Below, one piece after another: positions 7,108 through 15,689 of a stretch of 52,076 nt of DNA (position 1 is its first letter; every line of letters starts with the position of its first letter). The notes under the pieces are model-generated. The model was not told where the DNA came from and did not search any database. It saw only the letters and a list, made by a program, of their open reading frames with translations. A program made the translations under genes and the position numbers. Where the stretch lies: IMG/VR virus record IMGVR_UViG_3300019135_000050, positions 1 to 52,076 of that record, one strand, 5' to 3'. This DNA is from a virus.

Positions 7108-8640
7108 TTATCCGATTGCAATATACGAATAGACAACGTTATTTTTCTTCCAATCCGACGAATAGTTTCCTCCGATTCGGAAACCGTTTGTTGTAATTTC
7201 AAGGAACGTATCGCTGTTCGTCGTTCTCTCTCCCGTGATGCAGTAAGCGGCTTCTTGATCTCCGTTGATGCCGTCGCCATCCCACCGATAACTACCTTGT
7301 CTGTGGACCATTACGAAAATCGGCATAAATCCGACTGTGATAGTCTGCTCGTTGTATGTTCCGCTGGTCACATGAACGCCTGTGTAGGTGCCGACGGCAA
7401 TTTTATTCGCGGTCGCCCCCGCCTGGATTCCTTGCAGCTTCGTATAGTCGGCGGCACTCATAAACCCGGCGGCGGATTGCGTCGCCACCGCGTGTGCGGC
7501 TCCCCCGGACCCGACGTGTGTCGCAGGTGCGAATTGTGCACTATCAACGGAAATCGTGATTTCATCCGTTGCAGAATCAGCCGTCATGAGGATAGCCGTT
7601 CCCTCTCTGAACGTCGCTGTGTCCTGCTTGGAATCTGCGGCCACGCTACCCTTCGATGTTCCGGCGTTGTTTTTAACGGCGATTGTTGCGAATGTGTTCT
7701 GGTTGACTTCTGCCCCAGATTGGATTCCTTGCAGCTTTGTGTAGTCGGCGGCACTCATAAAGCCCGCCGCAGACCCTGTAGCCAAGGCATGGGCGCTGCC
7801 GCCAGTTCCAATATGGTTGTTAAGGTTTGTCTGTACGGCGTCTACCGTATCCTTTCGGGCTATGTCGTCAGCAGCTGCCGGGGCCGCTACTTTGGCTCGT
7901 CCCGAAGAGTCCCGCATAATAATGCGGCTAGCAGTTGCGGCTGATGTTGCTCCATGTACGGAAGTGGCATTCGCATGTGAATCCACTTTTGCCTGGGCAC
8001 CTGAAGGAGTCTCTCTGGCATTCCAATCCGTACGCTCTGCAGCCGTAATGTGTGAAACCGTATCTGTAAGATGGTTCGATAAATCAGCCCACAGCTGTTT
8101 TATTGTTTTTACAGGATCGTTCTTCCAGTCTGTTTCTCCGGTGATCGCCTTAAATCGGTTGGCGAAGAATGACAGGAATTTCGGCCACTTCGCAGTGTTG
8201 CTCGATGGGACCTGAGCCTGATCTACTGTCAAAGTCTCATTCAGGATATTCCGGCGATCAGCATAAGAAAGCACCGTTGTAGCGTTTGTCGTGAAATACC
8301 AAAGGGGGCACACGCCGTCAGCAACCGCTTGTGACGTCGACTTCTTGATCGCGCCGTCAGTGTCCAGGTAGATGTACTGCCCTTGATTCGCGTTGAGCGC
8401 GATCGATCCGGCTGGAACAGAGAACCGCTGCCCCTTCACGTAAGCGACACCAGCCGCCCAAGTTGCAGTCAACCCGGAATAGTTGAAAGTCAGGCCGGAG
8501 ACAACGAAGCTGCCGCCGAGTTCGTTCGCCAAGTCTTTGGTTAGCTGGTGCGCATCCTCAATCCCCGTCTCAATTCGGTTATAGTCCGTTTCCATGACTG
8601 GATCGTCGGGTCCCCAGTTCTTCTTTGCTTGATAGGTCAT
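7108..8640 (-). CDS. Tail fibre / receptor-binding protein
   Basis: 510 residues. The N-terminus (WGPDDPVMETDYNRIETGIEDA) is the usual attachment segment of Firmicutes tail fibres. The middle contains two near-identical blocks (about residues 278-315 and 377-415) with GFMSAADYTKLQGIQ followed by SGA or AGA, the phage collagen-free fibre repeat. The C-terminal 100 residues (GSYRWDGDG, ITTNGFRIGG) are the likely receptor-binding tip. It acts at the baseplate to bind the host surface. The ATG overlaps the preceding gene (ATGA) with AAAGGAGG upstream. Confidence 0.88.
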   Translation of the reverse strand: MTYQAKKNWGPDDPVMETDYNRIETGIEDAHQLTKDLANELGGSFVVSGLTFNYSGLTATWAAGVAYVKGQRFSVPAGSIALNANQGQYIYLDTDGAIKKSTSQAVADGVCPLWYFTTNATTVLSYADRRNILNETLTVDQAQVPSSNTAKWPKFLSFFANRFKAITGETDWKNDPVKTIKQLWADLSNHLTDTVSHITAAERTDWNARETPSGAQAKVDSHANATSVHGATSAATASRIIMRDSSGRAKVAAPAAADDIARKDTVDAVQTNLNNHIGTGGSAHALATGSAAGFMSAADYTKLQGIQSGAEVNQNTFATIAVKNNAGTSKGSVAADSKQDTATFREGTAILMTADSATDEITISVDSAQFAPATHVGSGGAAHAVATQSAAGFMSAADYTKLQGIQAGATANKIAVGTYTGVHVTSGTYNEQTITVGFMPIFVMVHRQGSYRWDGDGINGDQEAAYCITGERTTNSDTFLEITTNGFRIGGNYSSDWKKNNVVYSYIAIG

Positions 8641-8924
8641 GTCGTTCCTCCTTTCGCCTCGATCGTAAAGGTGAAGTCAAATTGCTGGTTTGCGGGCATA
8701 GTGATGTTGACCGGCTTGTTGACGATCACCTTACCATCAGCCGTTTTCAGTTTCAGATTCGTCACCGCGGTCACATTTTGGATGGTCCCCGTCCGGACTG
8801 TCACGACCTTTCCAGCGACGGAAACCTGCGCCACAGGGACGTCCGTGCTATCGTTCAACGTCACCGTGGCGGCCCGGGCTTGAATGTCCTGCGCCACCAG
8901 TTGCAAATAGTCGTCATGTATCAT
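8637..8924 (-). CDS. Small baseplate/fibre-linked beta-rich protein
   Basis: 95 residues, mostly beta-strand pattern (VPVAQVSVAGKVVTVRTGTI, LKLKTADGKVIVNKPVNITM). It is coupled on both sides by ATGA overlaps, between the XkdU-like protein and the fibre. It is probably a fibre adaptor; not recognised by name. Confidence 0.7.
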   Translation of the reverse strand: MIHDDYLQLVAQDIQARAATVTLNDSTDVPVAQVSVAGKVVTVRTGTIQNVTAVTNLKLKTADGKVIVNKPVNITMPANQQFDFTFTIEAKGGTT

Positions 8925-9493
8925 ACAACGACCTCACTTCCTCTCATCATCGGTGCGAGACCTACGCGCATTTCCCGCACGGTTCGGTACCGCTTGGTGG
9001 ACATCGTAACGGTATCCACCAGCTGGATTGCTTCGCTCCCTGTAAACCGAAGGTCGATTCCTACCGCGTGAACCGGGCGGATCTTCTCAAACGACGTCAC
9101 CAGCTTGTTGAGATCGACCGTATCCTCTTGTTTGAAGGTGTACCGGATGCGTTTGGTAGTGAACAGCTCCTCTACAGTCACGATCTTCAGGGTGGAAGCG
9201 TCGAGCCCAAGATTTCGAAGTACGGCGGGTGTAAACGAAACCCGCGACCAATACTTTTCCATCAAGGCTTGACGTCGCTGATTATCCGGCATGAACTGCT
9301 TCCTTCCGAAGTAGATCCAGTCCCATACGTCCAGCGAATAGGTGGCCGTCATCGGGAAAAATTGATCGCGCAACTCGTTGATCTTTTGCAACTGCTCGGA
9401 CAATTCAAGATCAGCCGCCTCGAAGTGGTACTCCGCGATCTTGTTTTCGTACCAGTAGGGCGGAAGCATCCGCCGGTATTTTTCTATGATCAT
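8921..9493 (-). CDS. xkdU: XkdU/YmfQ-like baseplate protein (DUF2313)
   Basis: 190 residues starting MIIEKYRRMLPPYWYENKIA. The N-terminal helical part and the segment WDWIYFGRKQF followed by RRQALMEKYW are typical of YmfQ/DUF2313 tail proteins, the counterpart of P2 gpI. It links the baseplate J wedge to the fibre. It overlaps the J-type gene upstream by four bases. Confidence 0.85.
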   Translation of the reverse strand: MIIEKYRRMLPPYWYENKIAEYHFEAADLELSEQLQKINELRDQFFPMTATYSLDVWDWIYFGRKQFMPDNQRRQALMEKYWSRVSFTPAVLRNLGLDASTLKIVTVEELFTTKRIRYTFKQEDTVDLNKLVTSFEKIRPVHAVGIDLRFTGSEAIQLVDTVTMSTKRYRTVREMRVGLAPMMRGSEVVV

Positions 9494-10305
9494 GTGCTCA
9501 CCACCAAATTGAGGGAGACAACCTGCCCACCCGGCACGGTTACGTTTGCAGTGCCGCCGTTCAGCGTGTAATTGGAGTAGTCCTCCACCCCATCCACAAA
9601 AAAGAGCGCCGAGATCTGTTGATACACCAGATTCGAGCGCCCTTTGATGTATTCTTTTATGCGGCTGGTCAACAACGCTGTAACATCGCTCAGGACCGCG
9701 CCTGCAGTCAGAATCAGGGTCACGGAAACCGTCAGAGTAAACACCGTCGCTGGATGCACCTGCAGGTCGTGGAGCGCGATACGTTTTGGCTCCAGCGCGG
9801 CTTTTACTTGATCGGCAAACGCCTGCGTCGCTGGCTGACCATTGATGTCCGTGATGTAAATGTCGATCGAAAGGTCATGCCGCTGCTTTTCAAGTGCAAT
9901 CGCTCCACCCACTCCGTTGACCGCCATAGCCCACGCTTCATAGTCCTGACGCCGGCCGTTTCCTTCTTCAGTACGGGCACGTTGGATCAGACGCTCCCGA
10001 TATGGGTCATCAAGCTCCCCGTCCTTCCGGGGGAGGCCAAGAAAAACGCCGTGTGCATCGAGGTATTCTCCATCAGCCCAGGGGAGAAACCCTTGCAGGA
10101 ATGCGTATTCCAGCAGTTGCTGCTGCTCACTGATTTCCTTTGCGACCGGGTACAGCAGGTCGTAAAAAATCTCCCCCTCTTCCGTGGCCGGGGGCGTTTC
10201 TCCGCGCGCTTGTGCGATCTCCGTCAGGTTGTTTACGATCCGCTGATAAACCTCGTCAGGGGTCTCGCGAATCAAAGGCATTTCAGGCTTTACAATCGGC
10301 GCCAT
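9490..10305 (-). CDS. xkdT: Baseplate J-like wedge protein (XkdT)
   Basis: 271 residues with the hallmarks of the baseplate_J/gp47 family: FLQGFLPWADGEYLDAHG near residues 88-105, and LPRKDGE...PYRERLIQRAR near 111-130, then AMAVNGVGGAIAL. It forms the baseplate wedge of contractile tails. Its start overlaps the end of the XkdS gene by 16 bases. Confidence 0.92.
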   Translation of the reverse strand: MAPIVKPEMPLIRETPDEVYQRIVNNLTEIAQARGETPPATEEGEIFYDLLYPVAKEISEQQQLLEYAFLQGFLPWADGEYLDAHGVFLGLPRKDGELDDPYRERLIQRARTEEGNGRRQDYEAWAMAVNGVGGAIALEKQRHDLSIDIYITDINGQPATQAFADQVKAALEPKRIALHDLQVHPATVFTLTVSVTLILTAGAVLSDVTALLTSRIKEYIKGRSNLVYQQISALFFVDGVEDYSNYTLNGGTANVTVPGGQVVSLNLVVST

Positions 10306-10727
10306 GCGTTCACCTCCGTTTTCAGCGTGCCACGTATTCCTTCGATCTGGAGAGAGAAGCGAATGGAGTCGTCTTCAAAGCGAATGTCTAGTACTTCTGC
10401 ACGTTCAACCTCGCTGTGCGCCTCCAGTGCCTCTTCTGCCTGTGTTTTGATCACCGGCAGCGAAATAAGTGAGCGCATCTTCCCCACTTCGCTCTGGAAA
10501 TCGACGCCCATTTTATCTGTGTAGATCTCGTATGCAAAGCGCTTGGTGTTCAAGATTTTCTTTGCGATCTCCTCCAGGTACTCCTGATAGGTCTCTGTTT
10601 TCAGAAGCCTACCGTCCGGACCTGCGATAAATTGGCGCGTAGCCCAATCCATTTTGTATGTCCACGGGATCGGCGGATTTTCAGGCGAGGCGAGATCCGC
10701 GTCGGTGATGTTCAATTCCGGAAACAT
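10290..10727 (-). CDS. xkdS: XkdS-like baseplate protein (DUF2634)
   Basis: 145 residues. The pattern MDWATRQFIAGPDGR, EYLEEIAKKILNTKRFAYEI and the C-terminal strand pair is the DUF2634/XkdS family, a gpW/gp25-like baseplate component next to the J protein. ATG 10727 directly precedes the XkdR stop. Confidence 0.88.
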   Translation of the reverse strand: MFPELNITDADLASPENPPIPWTYKMDWATRQFIAGPDGRLLKTETYQEYLEEIAKKILNTKRFAYEIYTDKMGVDFQSEVGKMRSLISLPVIKTQAEEALEAHSEVERAEVLDIRFEDDSIRFSLQIEGIRGTLKTEVNAWRRL

Positions 10728-10976
10728 CTACCCCACCTCCCCCAGTATCAGGTACTGCCCGCTTGTGCAACGAAGCAGCGCGTACCGCTTCCCTACGTCC
10801 AGCACGGTGATCTCGTCTCTTTTCATCTTGACGATCTCTTCCGGTTCCAACGGTTCAGGGTCTTCGTCCAGCTTGATCGACAAGGGGGATGCCGAAATCA
10901 GCGTGCCGAACTCTACCTGCGTGTCCGTGATGCCGTGGCGAGCCCTCCCCAATAACATCGAAACAACTTCATGCAC
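10728..10976 (-). CDS. xkdR: XkdR-like baseplate protein (DUF2577)
   Basis: 82 residues from a GTG start one base after the XkdQ stop, with GAGGGGG about five bases upstream. HEVVSMLLGRARHGITDTQ, GTLISASPLSIKLDED and a C-terminal SH3-like strand pattern match DUF2577. It is probably a hub/spike accessory of the baseplate. A longer upstream frame exists but overlaps XkdQ and lacks a ribosome site. Confidence 0.85.
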   Translation of the reverse strand: MHEVVSMLLGRARHGITDTQVEFGTLISASPLSIKLDEDPEPLEPEEIVKMKRDEITVLDVGKRYALLRCTSGQYLILGEVG

Positions 10977-10977
10977 G

Positions 10978-11928
10978 TTACCCCCTCCTCTCCAACTGTA
11001 GATCCATCGTGTACTCCCCGCCCTTCCAGTGGGCATTGCAGGACGTGACGATCCAGTCGGTTGTCGTTTTGTTGTCTTTTTCGAGTATCTTGATCATCCA
11101 CCCGGCACGAATCTTCGCAGCTCCGGGATCCGCGTGATGCACCGTAATCGATCGGGTTTTCGGTATCTTCGAGAGCGTGTTCAATTGTCGCGATGCGATC
11201 CCACTCAGATCGGTGCTCTCGCCTGCGTCGATGATCTTGTGCATGCGACCGATCTGCTTGATCAGCTTGCTGTCCTCTTTTGTCACACTGCCGAGCTGCT
11301 GGTCCCCTTTGTACCGCTCCACGGTGACGACCGTGTACACACCTTCCAGATTTTCGCCAGTACTGCTCTTCTCCAGCATGGTCGCTCGCAGAATGGGGAC
11401 GTAAGTGTTCCCTCCTTCCGGAAGGACATACAATTTGTCGCGCTGGGCCTGCACGAAGTAGCGTATGCCGGTTTTCTCGTACGCCTGTTCCGTCAGGCTG
11501 GTGTACAGCGCGGAGTAGGATTGAGTCGGCAGACGGTCCTTTACGGTGAACCCGAACGCCGGACAGCTGAAGTTTATGCCCGTCGCTTTGATGATCCGCT
11601 CCAGCTCCTTTCCTGCGTCACCGTTCAGCCTTGGTCGGCTCACGTCGTTCTGGGCCAGATACCAGGCGATCTCATAGGCATTGGCCTGCAGGTCGAGCGT
11701 TTTGTCATCGCGTTCCGGGCGGATGATGGTTCCGTGAAAAAACTGGTCTCTCTCGTTCAAGTCCTTCGCAAACAGCATCAGGAATCCGGCAGCCTCCAGC
11801 TGTGGGGCTTCTTTGATCCGGATGTCGCAGGTCTGGGCGATCTGGCCGCGGGATGACGACCACGATAATTCCAAAGCAGATTGGGTGAGTTCGATTCGCG
11901 TTGATCCTTTTCCGTAAATTGCTCTCAT
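10978..11928 (-). CDS. xkdQ: XkdQ/YqbQ-like tail hub protein
   Basis: 316 residues. LSWSSSRGQIAQTCDIRIKE and the DLQANAYEIAWYLAQND segment resemble gpD/gp44-type tail hub proteins, as in XkdQ. It forms the central hub to which tube and spike attach. It follows XkdP in the conserved order P-Q-R-S-T-U. Confidence 0.9.
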   Translation of the reverse strand: MRAIYGKGSTRIELTQSALELSWSSSRGQIAQTCDIRIKEAPQLEAAGFLMLFAKDLNERDQFFHGTIIRPERDDKTLDLQANAYEIAWYLAQNDVSRPRLNGDAGKELERIIKATGINFSCPAFGFTVKDRLPTQSYSALYTSLTEQAYEKTGIRYFVQAQRDKLYVLPEGGNTYVPILRATMLEKSSTGENLEGVYTVVTVERYKGDQQLGSVTKEDSKLIKQIGRMHKIIDAGESTDLSGIASRQLNTLSKIPKTRSITVHHADPGAAKIRAGWMIKILEKDNKTTTDWIVTSCNAHWKGGEYTMDLQLERRG

Positions 11929-11941
11929 GCTCTCACCTCAA

Positions 11942-12535
11942 TCATGACAGTCGACTAGCACGAAACGCGGCCAGCTTCGACTCGATGCGGCGTTTCTGCT
12001 CCGCCTGAATCGCTTGACTTACAAGGGAACCGGTGGTGGTCGTTTTCTTCGCTTTCTTGCCGGAAGTGTTCGGGCGTTTTTTGGACATTTGCCCTATGAT
12101 TTTCGAAACTTCCAGCAGGGTTTTTGAGTTGGTCCAGGTGATGAACTCCTCTTTGATGAAAAGAGGCAGCTCGATCGTTCCGTGGAAATCCACGTTCCTC
12201 CCTACGAACCTGCCGTCGCAAGGGCCTACAATGACATTCCAGGCGAGGTCTAACTCGTCGATCGTGAGAAGCACTTCAGAGCCGCTCAGGCGGTCTAGTC
12301 CCGCCAGCCATGGGCGCGGTCCCTGGTAGCCTTCTACCTCAATGTAGTCAGCTGTCGGATCCCCCGGTAGGACAAAATCAAAAGAGACGACCTTTGGCCG
12401 TCTCCCTGTGGGTCTTGTCTTTGAGGTTAATACGATCGAGGTAGTGGTCTCTGTCTCGTTACCGAAGCCGCGGAACTGGATCTCTCCGGGAGTGACGGGA
12501 AATGTCAGGCGATACTTACCCTGTAGTCGAATCAC
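11942..12535 (-). CDS. xkdP: XkdP-like tail protein lacking a LysM domain
   Basis: 197 residues from a GTG overlapping the tape-measure stop (GTGA). LTFPVTPGEIQFRG and VSFDFVLPGDP match the N-terminal part of XkdP/YqbP. The usual C-terminal LysM domain is absent; the tail is instead basic and low-complexity (KKRPNTSGKKAKKTTTTG). It probably acts at the tail tip between tape measure and hub. The longer upstream frame is a shadow of the tape-measure gene. Confidence 0.8.
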   Translation of the reverse strand: MIRLQGKYRLTFPVTPGEIQFRGFGNETETTTSIVLTSKTRPTGRRPKVVSFDFVLPGDPTADYIEVEGYQGPRPWLAGLDRLSGSEVLLTIDELDLAWNVIVGPCDGRFVGRNVDFHGTIELPLFIKEEFITWTNSKTLLEVSKIIGQMSKKRPNTSGKKAKKTTTTGSLVSQAIQAEQKRRIESKLAAFRASRLS

Positions 12536-14820
12536 TTCGGTACACCCCCCATACGAGTCGGGACGCCGCCGCTGGTATCGATCGCTCGGATGAACGCCTT
12601 CTGAACATCGTTTGTGATCTTGTTCTGCACGAGGGGTGAATCCAGCATCTTCAGCATGCTGGGCACGTCTTGGAGAACGCCGTCCGCGCGCAGTTCGATT
12701 TTGATTTCTGGGTTCATGGTGACGGTCGTCGGCTTGTTTGCTACGACAGGAGTGGATGCTACTGGCACCGGTGGTTTTTCCGCAGGCTGTCGACCCCACC
12801 AGTCCTTCGCTTTATCGAATATCGCACCACCGCCCCAGGCACCGAGTACGCCACCAACAGCAGCGCCGACGGCGGTGCCTATGCCCGGGATGATTGAACC
12901 GAGAGCAGCCCCGGCGGCCGCTCCGCCCAGCCCACCGGCTGCCTCTGATCCAACCTTTCCGGCTGCGGCCGCCTTATCTTCTGCCGTCAGGATCTGGCCG
13001 GCACCAATCAGGGCGCCGAGGTACGGCAGTTTTTTGATGGCCGATCCGCCAAAAGTTTTCAGCGATTCTCTCGTCGGTAGCATGCCGGTGATTCGGTCTT
13101 TCATGCCGCCAAGAAGCCCTTTTTTGACGGTTTCTTCAACCGGAGCCAGACCGTCAAGCGCGCGCTTTGCGTCTGCTGATGACATCCATTTACGAGCAGG
13201 GACATCCGGTACATCCTTTTTCCACGTCTTCGGATTCCACCATTTCTTTTTGCCGCCGATGTCCGGCCCGCCGTCCCCGCCCATTGACTTTGCGGCGGCC
13301 TCCAGTGCCCGGGCTGCCCGCAGGTGGGCGGTGGCGGATTTAATCAGTAACAAACCACCACCAATAATCGCAGCCGAGGCAGCTGCGATCTCAATTCCGT
13401 ATCGAGTAGTGTCAGACATGTTATTGAAGACATTAGCCAAAGCTGTAGCCTTTTCGGATAGGAAGGCAAGGGCTGGAGTAGCATCCTGAGCTACCTTTGA
13501 ACCAAAATCCATTACAGCCTGTTTTGCTTCGTTTTGCGCCTTTTGATACTCGAAAAGAGGGTTGTTCTCGGTCGCGAGTTTGTATGCCCGGTTCATTTCG
13601 TCCCCGATTTCAGGTCTGATTTGACCGGTCGCCAGTTTTCCGGCGTACTCCAGCAGGGGGGCGAAGTGTCTTCCCAGGTCCTCCCCCGGACCCGCGCCGA
13701 GCTCGTTCAAGATCTGCTGTCTGACGTTCTTGTCTTGGATGGTGGCGAGTGTCAGCATCAAGCGACCCATCGCCGCCTGGTTATCTGCTCGGTTCTCCGA
13801 ATGAATGAGTTTGTTTATTTCTGCGGCTTCTTTGGTGGCTAGTTCCAAGGCTTTTTCTGCCTTCATGCCCTGTGTTTCGTACCCGGTTTTCAGTACGTTC
13901 GTCAGGTCGCCTTGGTTTGTCAGCTTGAGCGTGGTCTCTTTCAGCGAATCAAACGCTTTGTCGTCTGACCAGATCCCCATTTTTCCGATCTGACCTACAA
14001 GGGCGGCCATCTTTTCCGGCGTGTCCAGGAATTTGCTCGTCTGAACACTGTACTCAATGATGGAATCGACAAACTCTTCCTTGAAGTCCTTCAAATTGTT
14101 TGCCATGTACTGCAAGGAGTTGCCAAGTCGCTTTGCGTCATCCACCCCAGTATTCTCCCGGAGAACGGCCATCATTTTCAGATGTTCCTCTGGAGCGTAC
14201 CGGGTGGTCACACCCAACTTTGTGGCTGCTTCCGCGTATGCGCCGGCATTTTTGCCGTTATACTTCTCACTTTTTGAGATTGTTGCCATAGCTTCCGCTC
14301 GGTTCATGTACGGATTGTTTAAGAGAAGTTCCTTCGTCTTCTGATCAAACGTTTGCATTTCTTGCTCAGTTTTGCCTTTTACTGAATACAGCGCGCGTTC
14401 GCGGAATGCTGCCTCTGCTTCTGACATCATGTTGCCGACATTTGAACCGATTGTAATGGCTGCCGCAATACCACCCAGAGCAAGAAGCTGCTGACGAATG
14501 TCGGTGATTTCCTGAGTGGCCTGATTGTCTACCTCTACCCGGGGCTTTTCGTTCATGCTACCCAGCCGATTCAGTTCCGATCGAAGGTCATGGATCTCTC
14601 GCTGCGCGCGTTCCAGATCACGTACCATGTCTCTTGACATCTTCTCTGAGGCATCTGCCATACGTCCAATACCCTGCAAGGCTTTTCTTGTTTCATCATC
14701 AAGACCGCCCATCGCTTGACGGGATTTTTGTACTTCGCGCTGAACTTTCACCAGTTCCGGTGATATTTGATTTCTTGCTTCAAGCAAAGCTGTAATTTTT
14801 GACACCTTACTCACCCCCAC
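12532..14820 (-). CDS. Tail tape measure protein
   Basis: 762 residues: long N-terminal coiled coil (about 1-125), a helical middle, a glycine/alanine-rich membrane-active segment near 650-700 (GLGGAAAGAALGSIIPGIGT), and a C-terminal tail. This is typical of tape measures that set tail length and later line the DNA channel. It is much shorter than XkdO of PBSX, so a shorter tail (very roughly 110-120 nm at 1.5 angstrom per residue) is expected. There are three possible GTG starts within 15 bases (14820, 14814, 14805); the last has the best-placed GGGGGTGAG. Confidence 0.9.
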   Translation of the reverse strand: MGVSKVSKITALLEARNQISPELVKVQREVQKSRQAMGGLDDETRKALQGIGRMADASEKMSRDMVRDLERAQREIHDLRSELNRLGSMNEKPRVEVDNQATQEITDIRQQLLALGGIAAAITIGSNVGNMMSEAEAAFRERALYSVKGKTEQEMQTFDQKTKELLLNNPYMNRAEAMATISKSEKYNGKNAGAYAEAATKLGVTTRYAPEEHLKMMAVLRENTGVDDAKRLGNSLQYMANNLKDFKEEFVDSIIEYSVQTSKFLDTPEKMAALVGQIGKMGIWSDDKAFDSLKETTLKLTNQGDLTNVLKTGYETQGMKAEKALELATKEAAEINKLIHSENRADNQAAMGRLMLTLATIQDKNVRQQILNELGAGPGEDLGRHFAPLLEYAGKLATGQIRPEIGDEMNRAYKLATENNPLFEYQKAQNEAKQAVMDFGSKVAQDATPALAFLSEKATALANVFNNMSDTTRYGIEIAAASAAIIGGGLLLIKSATAHLRAARALEAAAKSMGGDGGPDIGGKKKWWNPKTWKKDVPDVPARKWMSSADAKRALDGLAPVEETVKKGLLGGMKDRITGMLPTRESLKTFGGSAIKKLPYLGALIGAGQILTAEDKAAAAGKVGSEAAGGLGGAAAGAALGSIIPGIGTAVGAAVGGVLGAWGGGAIFDKAKDWWGRQPAEKPPVPVASTPVVANKPTTVTMNPEIKIELRADGVLQDVPSMLKMLDSPLVQNKITNDVQKAFIRAIDTSGGVPTRMGGVPK

Positions 14821-14831
14821 ATCGTATTACA

Positions 14832-14840
14832 TGGTAAAAT
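14832..14840 (+). promoter_or_regulatory. Extended -10 promoter of the plus-strand tail-operon insert
   Basis: TGGTAAAAT (TGn plus a five-of-six -10 hexamer at 14835-14840) lies 28 bases before the ATG of the plus-strand gene. No -35 is visible at normal distance, as allowed for extended -10 promoters. Confidence 0.45.
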
Positions 14841-14867
14841 GTTCCCAAAAACTACGGAGGGAACGGC

Positions 14868-15089
14868 ATGGATTTCCTGAAAGCTATTCCGACGTTTTTT
14901 TACTTCCTTTTCCGGCTCTTTATTAAAATGGCGATGTATTTTTGGTTAATCGTTTTTCTCGGTATCATTACAGCTATCATCACGTCAGTTATGGTTGGGA
15001 TGTTCAAAATGCCCGAAGTCCTCAGCTGGGTTTTAGCTGGTTCTTTTGTTGGGCTAACCTATCTCGGATACCGACTCAATAAAAAGTGA
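14868..15089 (+). CDS. Inverted 73-aa membrane protein inside the tail operon
   Basis: 73 residues with two to three membrane helices (FFYFLFRLFIKMAMYFWLIV, FLGIITAIITSVMVGMF, VLAGSFVGLTYLG) ending in a basic tail RLNKK. GGAGG stands seven bases before ATG. It is transcribed against all virion genes and lies exactly between the tail chaperone and the tape measure. With its own promoter it has the features of a moron expressed in the lysogen. No family was recognised; superinfection exclusion or membrane modification is possible. Confidence 0.75.
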   Translation: MDFLKAIPTFFYFLFRLFIKMAMYFWLIVFLGIITAIITSVMVGMFKMPEVLSWVLAGSFVGLTYLGYRLNKK

Positions 15090-15122
15090 CTCTCTCCCCA
15101 GCCGTCACCCGCTCGGGAGAGA
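15080..15122 (-). terminator. Terminator after the tail chaperone, inside the late operon
   Basis: Minus strand stem CTCTCTCCC / GGGAGAGAG (15114-15122 with 15091-15099), followed by TCACTTTTTATT. It lies after the frameshift product's stop at 15131 and before the tape-measure start, so full late transcription must read through it. Confidence 0.6.
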
Positions 15123-15130
15123 GGGAGAAG

Positions 15131-15678
15131 CTATTCGTTTCGTTGCTTCTCCAGCTCCTCGATCTCGTAGACCTGGCACGCCATGATAAACAGCTTTTGC
15201 TTGTACGGATCCACGTCTATGTCGAGAAGGTCCGACGGCAGCCCCCTACCTTTCAGGTAGGCGTAACACATGTGCCAGGCTTCACCGTCGGTCCTTATCA
15301 GTTTTTTGCTTCTTCCACCGCATCCGCCTCAGTCTGCCCCGCGTTCACGCGGCGAACAGCATCCAGCAGCTTCGTGTACCCGTCTGGGTTGTGTTCAAAC
15401 AGTTTGGCTGGAAGCTCGAACTTGTCCGCCGCACCATAGGCCTTCAGCAGTGCCATGTCACTCCACGGGAAGTCGTGCTCGGTGGCTTTCACGATCCGCG
15501 CGTCGTTATAGCGATACCAGTCGATCTTGTCGCCTCGATCGGCCATCCGCTCACACTGACGGAGTTCTACCAGCGTCAGCTGGCGAACCTTCCACTCGTC
15601 ACCGTCAATATCGACGGTGATTTCTTTGCGTTGTACCGGTTCAGAGGCTTTCGCCAGAAACTTTTCCAACTTGCTCAT
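15131..15678 (-). CDS. Tail assembly chaperone, long form made by -1 frameshift (gpGT-like)
   Basis: After the frame-0 codons GCA AAA AAC a -1 slip gives AKKLIRTDGEAWHMCYAYLK and a further ~40 residues to TAG at 15131. The extension (VDPYKQKLFIMACQVYEIEE) is protein-like, has no start or ribosome site of its own, and ends just before the terminator. In lambda and most long-tailed phages the chaperone is made as G and GT by exactly this mechanism. The long form would be about 180 residues. This arrangement is well established in principle; here it is read directly from sequence but not tested. Confidence 0.85.
15298..15678 (-). CDS. xkdN: Tail assembly chaperone, short form (XkdN/gpG-like)
   Basis: 126 residues; MSKLEKFLAKASEPVQRKEI and VRQLTLVELRQCERMA identify the XkdN/YqbN tail chaperone family. 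It coats the tape measure during tail assembly. Translation in frame 0 ends at a TGA (15300-15298) directly after the slippery sequence A AAA AAC, so this is the short, abundant form. Start ATG 15678 has GGGGATG upstream. It sits between tube and tape measure, the canonical place. Confidence 0.9.
   Translation of the reverse strand: MSKLEKFLAKASEPVQRKEITVDIDGDEWKVRQLTLVELRQCERMADRGDKIDWYRYNDARIVKATEHDFPWSDMALLKAYGAADKFELPAKLFEHNPDGYTKLLDAVRRVNAGQTEADAVEEAKN
15301..15307 (-). promoter_or_regulatory. Programmed -1 frameshift slippery heptamer A AAA AAC
   Basis: Minus strand A AAA AAC is the canonical X XXY YYZ slippery site, in phase with frame 0 (GCA AAA AAC) and followed at once by the frame-0 stop TGA. 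Slipping here joins the XkdN body to the downstream frame. Confidence 0.85.
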
Positions 15679-15689
15679 ATGGTCATCCC

